In this document: positions 44,908-55,951 of the stretch, piece after piece
How positions within the stretch are numbered: the first letter of the stretch is position 1
Layout of the letters: each line of letters opens with the position of its first letter
Assembly: GCA_000711775.1 (NCBI GenBank)
Contig: ARYC01001842.1
Coordinates: 1-64,000 of the forward strand
From: Oxytricha trifallax
Taxonomy: Eukaryota; Ciliophora; Spirotrichea; Sporadotrichida; Oxytrichidae
DNA length: 64,000 bases
Direction of reading: 5' to 3'
Notes under the pieces: model-generated
Seen by the model: only the letters and a program-made list of their open reading frames with translations
Databases searched by the model: none
Told to the model about the DNA's origin: nothing
Program-made: the position numbers and the translations under genes

Positions 44908-45070
44908 ATGGCTTCAACAAAGACTCATCAAAGTATGCGACATGCTTTTGTTGAGAACTACTGATTCCCGATTTCACCAGTAGCCTTAGAAAGCTCGAAA
45001 AATATAAATCTTCTTGATATTAATAAAATCTTAAACTATTAGAATGCTTTAAGAGCAAATTTACCAAATA
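44908..45070 (+). pseudogene. short coding island, unknown
   Basis: ATG 44908 reads MASTKTHQSMRHAFVENY, then one TGA, then in the same frame FPISPVALESSKNINLLDIN and YQNALRANLPNIF. Composition is protein-like for about 55 codons against AT-rich flanks. Confidence 0.35.
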
Positions 45071-47774
45071 TTTTTTCAAGCATGATTTAGTATTTGCAAA
45101 TACATTTAATTTTATTGTTAATGTTCAATAGATATGCTTTTACAATCAATTACAAGTAAAATTTACACTTTTAAATAATTTTAGCAGATTTAATGCAATT
45201 ATATAAATGCAACACCATGATAAAAAATTACCACTTTTAAGCTTTGTTTTAAGTGTAATCATAAATTTTCTTTCAGCCACCAAAGGAATTTAATAGATAC
45301 AATTTATTTCTTCTTATTTTAAATTGATATTGTTTTTAAAAAGAACTTTAAATTTCTAGGCTTATTACTAGCTTACTCTATACACAATAATTAAAAATAA
45401 AACTATAAAGATTAATCGACATATTTTCATTAATAATTATAAACCTGATATTTTCTTTTAATTAGACAAGTGATAATAAAGAGTAAACTCTTGTATATTT
45501 AGTTTAAAAGAAATTTTGTAATCTCTATTATACTTTATTATAGATAACAATTTAACAAAATTAAGCCATATAAATGTGTAAAATATAATAGGATTTAATT
45601 AATAAATAAAGTTAAGAAATGGTCAATTTTTTTATAAAAGAAACTTTCTTTTACATTAGTATATTTAATACATGAATAACCTAAAACAATAAAGCTATTA
45701 ATTTTAAGAAGCTTTAATAATTAATGTTTAAAACTTAATCAAAATAAAAATATAAAGGAATCGAGAAAAGCTCGTAATTATTTCTCTACTACCTTAAATA
45801 ATATAAATAAAGGTAATGATTTATAATGAAAAGTTGAAATTATTAATATAACATTGTAACAAAAGTGAGTCACTGTATTTTTTTTCACAATTGTTTGAAT
45901 ATTAAAATTTACACATTGGCTCGACCAAAACTGTCAATTAAGCTTAAGTAGTTTGAACGATAAAATATTTATATAAATTTTTGCCACTTTTCTATGACTA
46001 AATTTATAGCATGGAATAGGTAGGTATTTCATATTAGAGTTTTAATTTAAATAATATTTCAACAAATTGATTTATATATGTTGCTTTATATATTTTGTAT
46101 TATTAAATATTTGCTAATTATTGTTTAAAAATGTTTTTAATCATATATTAAAAATAAAACTGCAAAAGTAAACAAGTTAAGAATAATCTATTAATTATAT
46201 TGATGAATCAATTTATCAAATCAGTTTTTTTATATTGTCCAATGATGTTTGTAGTAAAATATTTTAATTAAATGAACATGGATTTTAATATTTATTTTCA
46301 TTGGAGGAGATTCTTTTATATTATATCTTATTAAAGAATAATCTTTAACAGAGTAGGAAATTCATAAACGAAGAAATCTTCTATTTCCAGCATCCTTGAA
46401 TGTTAAATATATAAGCTTAAAAATTACTATTAAATACTAATATTAATAGTATTCGAGAAATGCTCGGATAAAAATATATAATCGATACAGCTTCAAGCTT
46501 CCATTTTAAGTGAAAAACATATGAATAACGAAGATCAAAGACAGTGTATGAAAATTAAATAGTATAAGGAAGTAAGTTTCCTAAGAAATTTAAAAAATGA
46601 GCTTATATTTAATTCAAAGAAAAGCCAATAAAATAAAAAGAATCATACTGAAAACTCTAGATAGGGTAACGAAAGAAATATTTATATTTTCATTAACTAA
46701 CAATTATATGGTGTAAAAATAAATAAAAGAAAGCAAGGACAGCCTCAAATTTTTAAATGTGGCTATTTCGCATGTCTAACCCCTATATATTCATAATATA
46801 AAATTTAAATCAATCCCAAGTTTGTCTCATCTTGTTCATTTTCCTCTAACTAGCAATGTTAATATACTAAAGCTCTCTTTGAAAATTTTAGAAGCGAATT
46901 GAGTGAAAAAGCACCCAATTTTTTGAATTATTATTTTTGTTAAGAAAAATAAAATAAAGTAGCACTTCCATCTTTGAATCTCTTTCTCTGAATGTTTAAA
47001 TAATTATAGAAACTTATTGAGAATTCTCTATTATTTGATGGGGAATTTGTGCTAAAATCGAAGGCAGGGTTGATCATGTCTGAAATCTTGAGATAGAGAA
47101 ATGAATTATTAAAAAGATAGATATCAATATAAGTGACAATCTATTAATTAATTAAAAATATAAATTAATTTAATTAATATTCCCAATATATAATACACCC
47201 ATAATAAATTATGAAAGGTATAATAAAGTTAAGAATTTAAGCTCAAAGTGATTCAATTGCCTTATATTTATAAAACCCTTAACTTAAAAAGTTGGTAAAT
47301 ATCAGTGTAGAAACAAATAAATCACCAGTTTTTTAGATTTACATATACTAAAATCTTAATATACACACCTTTAATAAAATCTTTAAATTTTGTATGAATA
47401 AATATAGATTTTCGGATCAAATGATAGTAATAATTATAAAATAGTGAGTCAAGAAAAAGAGGGGCCTGTCTATCCAGTTTATATACTCATAATATTAGAG
47501 AAATGAGACTAAAGCAAAAATTCAAATAAAATTGGAGAAAGAGAAAGTCGATTAACTTTAGAATTATGGAAAAGAGTTTATGGGAAGAGCCTAACTATAT
47601 TTAATAATTATAAAAGAACTCAAAATAAACTAAAATATTTCAAGTTATATAGTAGGCATGTTTATGAAATAATTTAAAAATATTCTTTTGAAAAATCATA
47701 AAAATTACCTAATAGTGACATTGAATTATAAAAAGGAATAACTCTATTAATATATAGAAGTTTAAAATCTAGAT
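45071..47774. other. AT-rich DNA, no gene seen
   Basis: About 2.7 kb of very AT-rich DNA without supported frames, repeats or RNA genes. Confidence 0.45.
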
Positions 47775-48036
47775 GATAAAATCAAAACTTTCTAAGAATG
47801 TACTTTTGGGGGAATAAGCATTTATGAAAAATAAGTGGAATGCTATAATTTAAAATGAAAACTAATAAAACTTAAAAGGATTAGTATAGGTAATTGCAGA
47901 GATGAAATCCCGAAACAGCTTTGTCATTTCTCCATTCTCCTTCATATTTCGCACCATCTGGCCATACCTACTTTGTTGTTCCAGTAGATTCCCAGTGTCT
48001 TTAGAGCTCTCGGTCTACTGACGTCGCCACTTCTGT
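47775..48036 (-). CDS. GC-rich coding island, probable MDS
   Basis: The minus strand from about 48036 reads KWRRQQTESSKDTGNLLEQ, QSRYGQMVRNMKENGEMTKL, FRDFISAITYTNPFK in one frame with a TAG as Gln. The frame continues AT-rich to a TGA near 47775. The GC-rich part (47905-48036) has sharp borders: upstream is TTACCAACAG, a possible 3' splice site, or an IES border. It is strongly charged and helical. No family was recognised. Isolated in AT-rich DNA, it looks like one MDS. Confidence 0.5.
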
Positions 48037-49364
48037 TGGTAAGTATTGCTGAAATAAAAAAATTTTAGATATGTTTTTTGTAACTTACAAATTTTAGTAA
48101 ATAACCAGCAGCTCCAGGAACACCATCTTTAGGTTTTCATTTTTTCTTAATTAATTTCATTTGAATTTATCGATTCTCTATTATAAATTGTAATTCTCAA
48201 TATTCTTTAAAATCTATTTATAAAATTGTCTATTCTAGCTGCCAGAGTTACTTAAACATAACCAAAAAGTTAACATCTTATATTAATTACAGGAAATTTA
48301 CTTCAGGGTTTTAATAATTACAAGATAGGGTGAAATTTTCATTTTTTAAATTGTTATTATAATTTAGATGAAACAAAACTATGAAATAAGGGACTTCAAA
48401 ATTATAACCTATAATAAATTTATATTTGCATTAATATCTCTCAAAAACATTTAATTTAGGTAAAAGATGATGGAAATAAATTAATGAAAAATTTAATCTC
48501 ATAAATCTTATTCAATTTTAATTGTCAAGATGGAATAACGAAGTATTTATTCATAAACTCCCTTTATTGCTGCATAATGAATATGAGTGAACGAGATTGA
48601 CATATTAATTAATTGACGTTTATTTGGGGATTATGAATTAAAAAATGAGAAAGAGTTAATAAATCTTAGAATCATCTTATAATAAAGTTTAAATATTTTA
48701 AATTACATCATCAATGTGATTGTTAAGTTAATTAAATCGAATGATTACTAAATAAAGGTTAATTGCTTTAAACATAATCCAAGTGAATCTACTCTTTGTA
48801 AACTTTGCTTACTTGCTATAAGATTAAATAAAAAAAAAATTGAGTTTATAGCTTAAAAGATTCTCAAAATTTGTATCGTACATACTAAATTTTTCTTTAC
48901 TCCATTCACTCTTAGCAGAAAATTACTTTTCATAACCAGCACTCTGAGCTGAATGACTCTGAATAATTTATAGCAAAATTAATTTTAAAATTGATAAGTC
49001 TAACTAAGGATCTATCTAACTTTACAGAGTTGCTAGTTTTAGTCAGCAATTCTAGACAAGCTAATTAAAATATGACTATATACAGTTTTAAGGAAAGAAC
49101 AACCAGATAGAAATAATTACAAAGAAAGAAAATAGAGAGATGGGGAAACTGTAGTTTTAGATATTAGATTTTGATAAAGCGGGGCTTTAAGATTAAATTT
49201 GTTAGCCATATCTTGTCTAGTAGGATTTAATTAATTAATATAATCCAATTAGACATAGTGGAAAATAATTTAAATAATTTCAACCAAAATAAGCTGATTA
49301 GAAAAATTAAGTTAAAATTATAAAGAAATTTTAGTAAAAGAATTAAAAATAAAAATCTTAAATA
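48037..49364. other. AT-rich DNA, no gene seen
   Basis: AT-rich spacer between two coding islands of the same strand. It could be IES or intergenic. Confidence 0.4.
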
Positions 49365-49498
49365 ACCTGTTTCATCATCTTCTTTATCGTCTTCCTCGTC
49401 ATCATCATCAGTAGGTATTAGTTTTCGTTGTCTCCTCTCTGAGTGCCTGACGAAGCATCTATCTGGTGACACCTCTGGTCCTACCAGGTATGGCCACT
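49365..49498 (-). CDS. coding island with acidic tail, probable MDS
   Basis: The minus strand, about 44 codons, reads VSPDRCFVRHSERRQRKLIP followed by TDDDDEEDDKEDDET, then enters AT-rich DNA. It has sharp composition borders on both sides and lies on the same strand as the 47.9-kb island. Another frame (QIDASSGTQRGDNENQ) is also open, so the frame is not certain. Confidence 0.4.
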
Positions 49499-50019
49499 AA
49501 AAAGAAAATATTAAAAGATATGCTTTTCGTAACTTTAATTTAAGTGAATGCACCACTTCTGATTAATAATAATACTTACTAATATACTATCTTTTCTCAA
49601 TTAAAATAGGGATTATCAAATTTTAAAAAATAATTATATATTTGGCATATATAAATGTCTAAAAATTAGACATAGTAAACTTCATTCGATAGTAGCTGGA
49701 TATTTAATGTTGGTGATATTTTACTTCTTATTAGGAGGGAGCTAGCTCAACTTTAATTTAAACGCAAATTAATTAAATTTTAAGGCACTAAATTAAGTTA
49801 TAGTAAACTTGCTCCCACGATTGTATATCTCAGTGCAACTATGGTAAAGTCCACCATATTTTAAAATCCCTATAGATTGAGTCTTGAATCATTCAACTTG
49901 GATAATTCTTGCATGCACAAAGAATAACAATAATGTAAATAATACTATATTTTCATTCGGGGCTCGATCGAATAATTACTATGGAAAACATTAGCCCTAT
50001 AAAGGTTTTTAAACTTTTT
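49499..50019. other. AT-rich DNA, no gene seen
   Basis: No supported feature. Confidence 0.4.
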
Positions 50020-50290
50020 TTAGGTGATCGATAGAGTGGAGTCTTTCATCTATTTCCTCTGTTGTTTCCTTTCCTTTTGTTTACTTTCCAATAGGTTTTC
50101 TTACTCTTCTTTTCTTCTTCTTTCCTCTTGATTTATTGAGAGTTTTTTTGATGTTGTCTCCGTCTCTCATGAGGATCAATTTTTTTATTTGAGTGAGAAA
50201 GAATATTCTTTTCTCAAATATTATGTTATTTTTGAATCTGATCGTTAGTAGTTTAATTTTGTCAGAATTTATGAAATTTAAATGTTTTTG
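50020..50290 (-). CDS. basic open frame, unknown
   Basis: The minus strand reads about 88 codons without TGA: SDKIKLLTIRFKNNIIFEKR, IFFLTQIKKLILMRDGDNIK, LNKSRGKKKKRRVRKPIGK, GKETTEEIDERLHSIDHL. It is Lys/Arg-rich in the middle and resembles the charged part of the 41.2-kb frame. It could be an MDS or a relic; a start codon is not evident. Confidence 0.35.
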
Positions 50291-50694
50291 AAAATTTTTT
50301 CCACAAACAATTGGTTCTATTTTTTACGCATCTGTTTTTTCAAATAATGATGCAGCATTTTCCAATGGCTTCTACACCCTTCATTATAACTAGAGCGAAA
50401 AATATTGTAATTTTTAGCCCACTTAGTTTAATTGATTAATTAAATTATTTGTACATCAACCTAGTTATAGAATTGTCTAGCTTTGGCAGTGATTAACTTA
50501 CCAAATATAATTAAGACTCTATACTAAAGTTAGAGGTTTCTTTGTGTAGCTTAGAGTTGATTGTAGACATCCAAATTGATATGCATGATTCACTTTCAAC
50601 AATATTTTGCTGGAGCTCAATCTTACTTAGGTTATATAATTGTAATTAATATTAATAATAATTTTTATTTTTATTTAGAACTAATTTTATTATG

Positions 50695-50862
50695 AGTTAT
50701 TGCTTACTTCTTATTTATTAGGCAATAGTGTTTTTGCCTGGTAAAAACAGTCAGATTTGTTAAATGCCAGATCACTTGACTCGTTTGAGTACAAGTTGTC
50801 ATTGAGGATTACTTTGCCCTCTAAGTTCCAGTTAGAGTAATGGTCTCTCTCATATATTTTCC
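50695..50862 (-). CDS. coding island, unknown
   Basis: The minus strand reads ERDHYSNWNLEGKVILNDN, LYSNESSDLAFNKSDCFYQA, KTLLPNKQEVSNNS in one clean frame of about 55 codons. It lies in GC-richer DNA with AT-rich flanks. It looks like part of an exon or MDS; the family is unknown. Confidence 0.4.
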
Positions 50863-50984
50863 TTTTTTTTATTTTAATAATGATTGATTATATGGAAAGA
50901 ACTCATGGAGTTTCTTTCTTTTGATAGGACGTATTCTCAGTTGTCATTATAACTTGTATTTACATTTTTAATTAGTGAGGTGTC

Positions 50985-51259
50985 CAATTTTATTAGTTGT
51001 TAGAGTAAATGCCCTTGTTTTTGACAGAGTGTGATTGAGGACTATATAGTATCTTTTTGATCGTTAGCAATTTTTACCTGACTATTTGTTAGGAATTGAT
51101 GACCATTTTGTTGACTTGAGGAGTATTAGTAGTTATAAGATTTTTAAGAATACTCTTTTTGTATAAGAGCTAATGAATTTCTAGCTTGTAAGAGCTGATG
51201 TAGTCGTATTTTTTCCTAATTATTCTATAATTCGGATAGTAATAGTCTATAAAATATGA
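50985..51259 (+). pseudogene. coding island ending at TGA, unknown
   Basis: The plus strand reads NALVFDRV, a TGA, then LRTIQYLFDRQQFLPDYLLG, IDDHFVDLRSISSYKIFKN, TLFVQELMNFQLVRADVVVF, FPNYSIIRIVIVYKI and TGA 51257-51259. This is about 80 well-formed residues with alternating hydrophobic pattern, like a beta-rich or Rossmann-type C-terminus. No family was recognised. TBE-4 begins 100 bp downstream. Confidence 0.45.
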
Positions 51260-51462
51260 AGTGCCCATTGATTTTTGTTATTTTGTTATTAATTTGATTG
51301 CATATTTGTTTAATTGCTTTCAGCTTGAGTATATATAAGGCATCTATAGTATATGCTCAATCAAAACCCCAAAACCCCTTAGTGAGGTTTATAAGTGCTT
51401 TGATTAGTAGGGTAAAGTTGGGGTTTTATTAGGTTAGTAGAGAAATTAGGCCAGTTTGCAAA

Positions 51463-52518
51463 ATGAGAAATAGAAATTAGCGATTTTTGGGGTCTATTTA
51501 TGATGAGAAATATTTAGATTTACTGCTTAAGCTTAGGTATGGTGCGAGTATTAATATAGACTAACTCAAACAAGTGATGAATTATTGTGCGATTGCAAAG
51601 CTATTGTGTAAGAGTGCTTCGACTGTAAGGTATCACTGATTGTTAGCTGTTTAGCATTTCAATTCTGGTTCTTGATAACATCCTGTAAGAAAATAAAAGT
51701 TCTCTTAGCAGCATATTTAATATCTCTGCGATTCTTAAGACTCTTAAGTATTGGGCACATTTCCCACTTGACTAGCGAGCTGTGATGTTTCATCGCAAGT
51801 TTCCTGACATGCGTATCTCACCATAGACTATTGCAAATATTTATTGAAGGAATGGTATTACCTTCAAGACTGTCAATAGAGTGAAGAGAGTGATTGACTT
51901 TAATCTGCCATTTTATAGTAATAATTTAAACTATATATATGATTAAATGCAGAGGTATGTTGATAATAACGTCAAGTTCATACACGCTGATGAAGCTGTG
52001 TTTACGTTCAACACCTTTATTAATAAGTCTTGGTACAAGAAGTACGATAATATAGAAGTGTATGACTAAAAGGTTAAGGTTGTCACTCACGCAATTTTGA
52101 CTGGTATCAGTGAAGATTCAGGCTTAGAAACTTATGTTATTCATCCTCGCTCTATTAAGCCAGAGCAGTATATAGAGTTCTTACATAAGCTAAGAGATAA
52201 GTACAACGATCAAGAGATCATCCTGTTTGTTGATAACCTCTCAGTCATAAGACTAAGGAATCTAAGAAAGCTTTCAAGATAACTCCTGTGTATAACGTTC
52301 CTTACAGTCCTCAATTTAATGGAATCGAATTCTATTGGAGTTAGATTAAGACTCACAACAAGAAACTCTTGCTGTATCACCTAATGCATGATCTACCAAT
52401 CGACACAGTAGACTTAATACAGAGTAGTTGCAAGAGATTGGGTAAAGACTAGACTACGATATGTGAAAGGAAAGGAAGAATGAATGTTTATTAATAAGTG
52501 CTAGACTTAAATGAATGA
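51463..52518 (+). pseudogene. TBE-4 transposase, broken
   Basis: ATG 51463 (MRNRNQRFLGSIYDEKYLD). There is a TGA at the same codon as in TBE-1 (51673-51675) plus another nearby, a one-base gain near 51735, and losses near 52245 and 52280. The catalytic motifs are readable: FIHADEAVF (near 51980), ILFVDNLSV (near 52230) and FNGIEFYW (near 52325). The end is LDLNE-TGA at 52516-52518. Confidence 0.9.
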
Positions 52519-52524
52519 ATTATT

Positions 52525-53201
52525 TCACATATCAAACGAACTCTTAAAAGGATTCGGCTTCTCTTTCTTTTCTTCCTCAGGTGCTTAACTAGGACCCATG
52601 TTTCTTCTCTTTGTACCAGCACCAGCATCTATGTTCATTTCATCAGGCTTTTAAACTAAATCAAAGCTTACTAGAGAGATAAGGATGCCTCTTAAGCTCT
52701 GCTAGCCACGTCTCGCTTATTAGTATTCCTTGCTTCTTTTAATCTTCAGGAGAAATAGAGAAGCGTTTCTTATGAGTTTCTTCTATAATTTATCTCAAAT
52801 AATCCTCTTTGATTGTACCAAGAACACCAAAGAAGAAGTTTCTTTCAGGCAATTTATTTGAGAGCTGCTTCTTGCTAGGAAGGTAAATAACCACTTCATC
52901 ATCTTTCATTGCATCCTCGTAGAGATTTGTGACTGAAATCTCTGGGTAGTTAGGTATTTCAATCACTTTGATTTCTTTGTTTTTAAAAGCTTTCTTCTCC
53001 TCGCAGAGTATTGCTTTTAAGAATGATATTTGAGTACCTTCCATCGTTGGAAGGAATAGACCAACTGTATACATCGTTGATTAACATCAATTTATTTTAC
53101 CATGCTAAGTAAGGTATCGATAGAGATCCCTCCTTGCTTCTTAATCTTGATATCATTTCTTGAGCCTCAACCCTTTTCATTTGTTCATTGAATGATTCCA
53201 T
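52525..53201 (-). pseudogene. TBE-4 22-kDa-class protein, C-terminal deletion
   Basis: ATG 53201 (MESFNEQMKRVEAQEMIS), a 36-nt intron, then VGLFLPTMEGTQISFLKAIL, IPNYPEISVTNLYEDAM and KQLSNKLPERNFFFGVLG. After KQGILISETWLAELKRHP the part found in TBE-1 (GTGIFLMKEHAKVHRER region) is missing, about 130 bp. The terminal EMNIDAGAGTKRRNMGP and TGA at 52525-52527 remain. Confidence 0.85.
53065..53100 (-). other. 36-nt intron in TBE-4 22-kDa gene
   Basis: Minus strand GTAAAATAAA...GTATACAG with TTAATCAA inside. Same codon position and length as in TBE-1 and TBE-5. Confidence 0.8.
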
Positions 53202-53766
53202 CTTTGTTCCTCTTCCTATTAATGAATTTCAAGTTTTAATTTATAGACTTCTGGATCCTTTCCTTTAAAATCTTACTATTAAATATGGGCATCTTATAGG
53301 AGGTCAACCCTGTAAAGATAAGTGGAGAAAGTTCGCAGAAGCTGTAACAAACTTCAGAGATGGAGCTCCATTCTTATCAATTTAGTTCCATTAAATTAGT
53401 ACTAAATTTGTTTAAATTTATTAGTACAGGTACTAAATCCGTTTAAGTTTAATTGCTACCAATTTAATAGTACCAAAACTTAATTAGTACCTAGTTTTAA
53501 TCCAGTGAGGTTTTAATGGAAAAGTTCCAATCTGGTTCAAAACTTAATTGGTACCAGTACCAACCTGAACTTTATCTGAGTTCGTACCAGAATCAAAATT
53601 ATTAAGTGCAAAATTACAAAAATTATAGTTATAAACTGAGTATAAATATGAAGTCTTAGAGCTGAGATAAAACCATCATTAATGCCGAAGCAACTCCTAT
53701 ATAGTCCAGCTATAGCTATAGAGGCTTTAAGAGCTTTATAATAGAAATCTAAATTTGAATTTAAAC
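53202..53766. promoter_or_regulatory. TBE-4 divergent spacer with GGTACC-type palindromes
   Basis: Repeats around TTAGTACAGGTACTAAAT, TAATTGGTACCAGTACC and AATTAGTACC at 53385-53600 correspond one for one to those of TBE-1. A bidirectional control region is inferred. Confidence 0.5.
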
Positions 53767-55209
53767 ATGGCGGTCAACTTAAATCGTAGAGCGGCACTTT
53801 TAGGAGCAGGTCAATCAATGCTTAACTTTGGTTCAACCAAAAAACAAGAAATTATATATATTGAGAGGGAGGCAGAGCTAAGAGCTCTTGAATTTGAAGC
53901 ACAGGTTTTATTATATAGGTTTAAAACATGAAAGAGAAAGCTGAAATAGAAGTTTAAACATCAATAAAAGATGTTGAGGAAGAAAAGGAACAGCTTCAGA
54001 TTTAAAGGATTAAAACTTTTGAATGCTAAGACTGCTAAAATTTTTTCTCTACTGATTCCAGTTTGAAGAGACATATGAAAGAGGTACACTCTAGGAAAGC
54101 TAAGGTGTATTTTAAGCATGATAAGGTCGATGGCAGGTACTAGTGCACGACTTGTGAGAAGTCTTATACTCACTCAGCTAAAGTTAAGAAACATATGCAG
54201 TAGCATCACCTAAGTGAGTTCTTGATTTAAGATAAAGAGACTTAGAAATTAGTGCCCGCTAAAAGAAAATCTAATAATCTTGAGACTTAAAAAGAACAAC
54301 AGGAGAAGCTCAAGAGGCAGAAGCGAATAGAATTAATGAATCAACCTGCTGGTAATGTCTTTTTAGCATGCTTTTAAGAGAAAGCCATGTATATTCCTGC
54401 ACTAAATGCAGTAGACCTTAGCACTTGTATTGAAAACTACTTACATATAAACGTACCTGCTAAAGCAAAACTCATAGTGGTTGATGACTATGCCTACAAG
54501 GTATATACTTTCACCTATCTCCTTAAAAACGAGCAGTATCAAAATGAGTTTGCTAACGAATATATTGTACTTAGAGAGGCTTAGAAAAAAGATTGCAAGA
54601 ATTTGCTCAAGCTAGATGGTGTTATTTTAGGGTTTGGTCTCATCGCACTAAGGCTAAAAAAGTTTGAAATGACTCTCCGAGATTATCTATATTAAAACAG
54701 ATACCCAGATGACTTGAATATATTCTATCTAATATGATAAAGGTGTTTAGGAACTCACGAGCTTGGATACATTCATAGAGATTTGAAGCCTGAAAATGTT
54801 ATGCTAAACCTTTGCCCTTTAGAAGTAGTCGTAATCGATTTTAATAGAGCCTTAAGATAAGAGATTGTAACCTTAGCAAAGGTTCTTGGTACTCCAGGTT
54901 ACTTCCCAATCAGAGAGAAATGGACTAATGGCTCTATTTAGTGGGATGTTTAAGCAATAGCTGCAATAATTTTAGAGTGCGATATGGAGAGCATGACTTA
55001 CATTAATACAAAATATGAAAAATAATCAAAAAATCTAGCTGAGAAACACATAAACAAGATGATGTATGCTAAGAAATAAAGAAGATTGTAGAGAAGATAT
55101 AGTAAGAGCTCCAGCATATCCAAGACAATCCTTAGACGATATGCTCGAACCACTAAAGAAAGCGAGATTCAAGAGATACAACAAAGACAAGCAAGTAAAA
55201 TTCGTGTGA
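53767..55209 (+). pseudogene. TBE-4 57-kDa-class zinc-finger/kinase protein, nearly open
   Basis: ATG 53767 (MAVNLNRRAALLGAGQSM). It has two C2H2 fingers (CQDCQNFFST...; CTTCEKSYTH...), a Gln/Lys linker, MYIPALNAVDLSTCIENYL, YAYKVYTFTYLLKNEQYQ, a HRDLKPENVMLN catalytic loop, VVIDFNRALRQE (DFN) and GTPGYFPIREKWT. Small indels lie in the N-terminal region (about 53880-53950) and near 54715-54745. The end is KQVKFV-TGA at 55207-55209. This copy best shows that the DFG Gly is Asn in this family. Confidence 0.85.
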
Positions 55210-55351
55210 TATAATTAAACTAATACTCATTAAATACATATTAAAGTCTCAATAAACTTGCGTTTTCTCTACTAACCCTAATAAAACCCCAACTTTACCC
55301 TACTTATCAAAGCACTTATAAACCTCACTAAGGGGTTTTGGGGTTTTGAAT

Positions 55352-55478
55352 ATACCCATTCTCTGTTTTTATACTTTTATGATATAGGTATTATTTTTTT
55401 AATTTAAAATCCCATTTTAAAATGTCTATGTTGAGCATTACTTAATTATATTTGTTATTTAATTTAGACTAATTGTAT
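55352..55478. other. short AT-rich spacer
   Basis: No feature seen between TBE-4 and the MITE. Confidence 0.4.
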
Positions 55479-55748
55479 AATAAAACCCCGTTAGTCAATT
55501 AAGAATGAAGATTGGGGATTAAGAATAAAGAAATTAAAATATAATTATTATTGGCGTAAATTTTAAAGTTATGGCTAATTATTAAAACCATTGGCTCGAA
55601 TAATTGTCTCTATAAAATAAACCAATCAGGGTGCGTAAATTTGTTTTTAGCCTAATTATAATTAATTTTAGCCAATAATAATATATTTTTAATTTCTTTA
55701 TTCATAATCCCCAATCTTCATTCTTAATTGACTAACGGGGTTTTATTT
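55479..55748. mobile_element. MITE with 77-bp inverted repeats ending AAAACCCC
   Basis: The left end AATAAAACCCCGTTAGTCAA and the right end TTGACTAACGGGGTTTTATT are perfect inverses; the identity continues for about 75 bp (to TTATTATTGGC and its inverse) with one or two differences. The core is about 110 bp and non-coding. AAAACCCC at the tip is one unit of the oxytrichid telomere repeat, as in TBE ends, but the rest of the terminal repeat is unrelated to TBE. A non-autonomous element moved in trans is the likely reading. Confidence 0.85.
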
Positions 55749-55951
55749 GTAAACTATAAGAAAATATGGGAAATAAAAAATAAAATTTAATATTTTTAAG
55801 AATATTTACATTCAAAACCCCAAAACTCCTTAATGAGGTTTATAATTGCTTTGATTTGTTGGGTAAAGTTGGGGTTTTATTAGGGTTAGTAGAGAAAATG
55901 CATGTTTTATGTGGGATTAATATGTATTTATAGAATATTAATAGTCCTAAA

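Larger units (their letters stand above)
51362..55348 (+). mobile_element. TBE-4, telomere-bearing element, full length
   Basis: This 3987-bp element has CAAAACCCCAAAACCCC at the left, its inverse at the right, and AAT duplications (51359-51361 and 55349-55351). The terminal repeat and gene layout are those of TBE-1. It is slightly shorter because about 130 bp is missing from the 22-kDa gene. Nucleotide similarity to TBE-1 is high throughout. Confidence 0.95.

Noticed and set aside
45071-47774. Long TGA-free frames in AT-rich DNA
   Set aside because: With TGA as the only stop, AT-rich DNA is open by chance for 100 or more codons; without protein-like composition these were not called.
47905-49498. 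GGCCATACCT shared by the 47.9- and 49.4-kb islands as a scrambled-gene pointer
   Set aside because: The two copies are in opposite orientation relative to the coding strand and lie inside, not at, the island borders.
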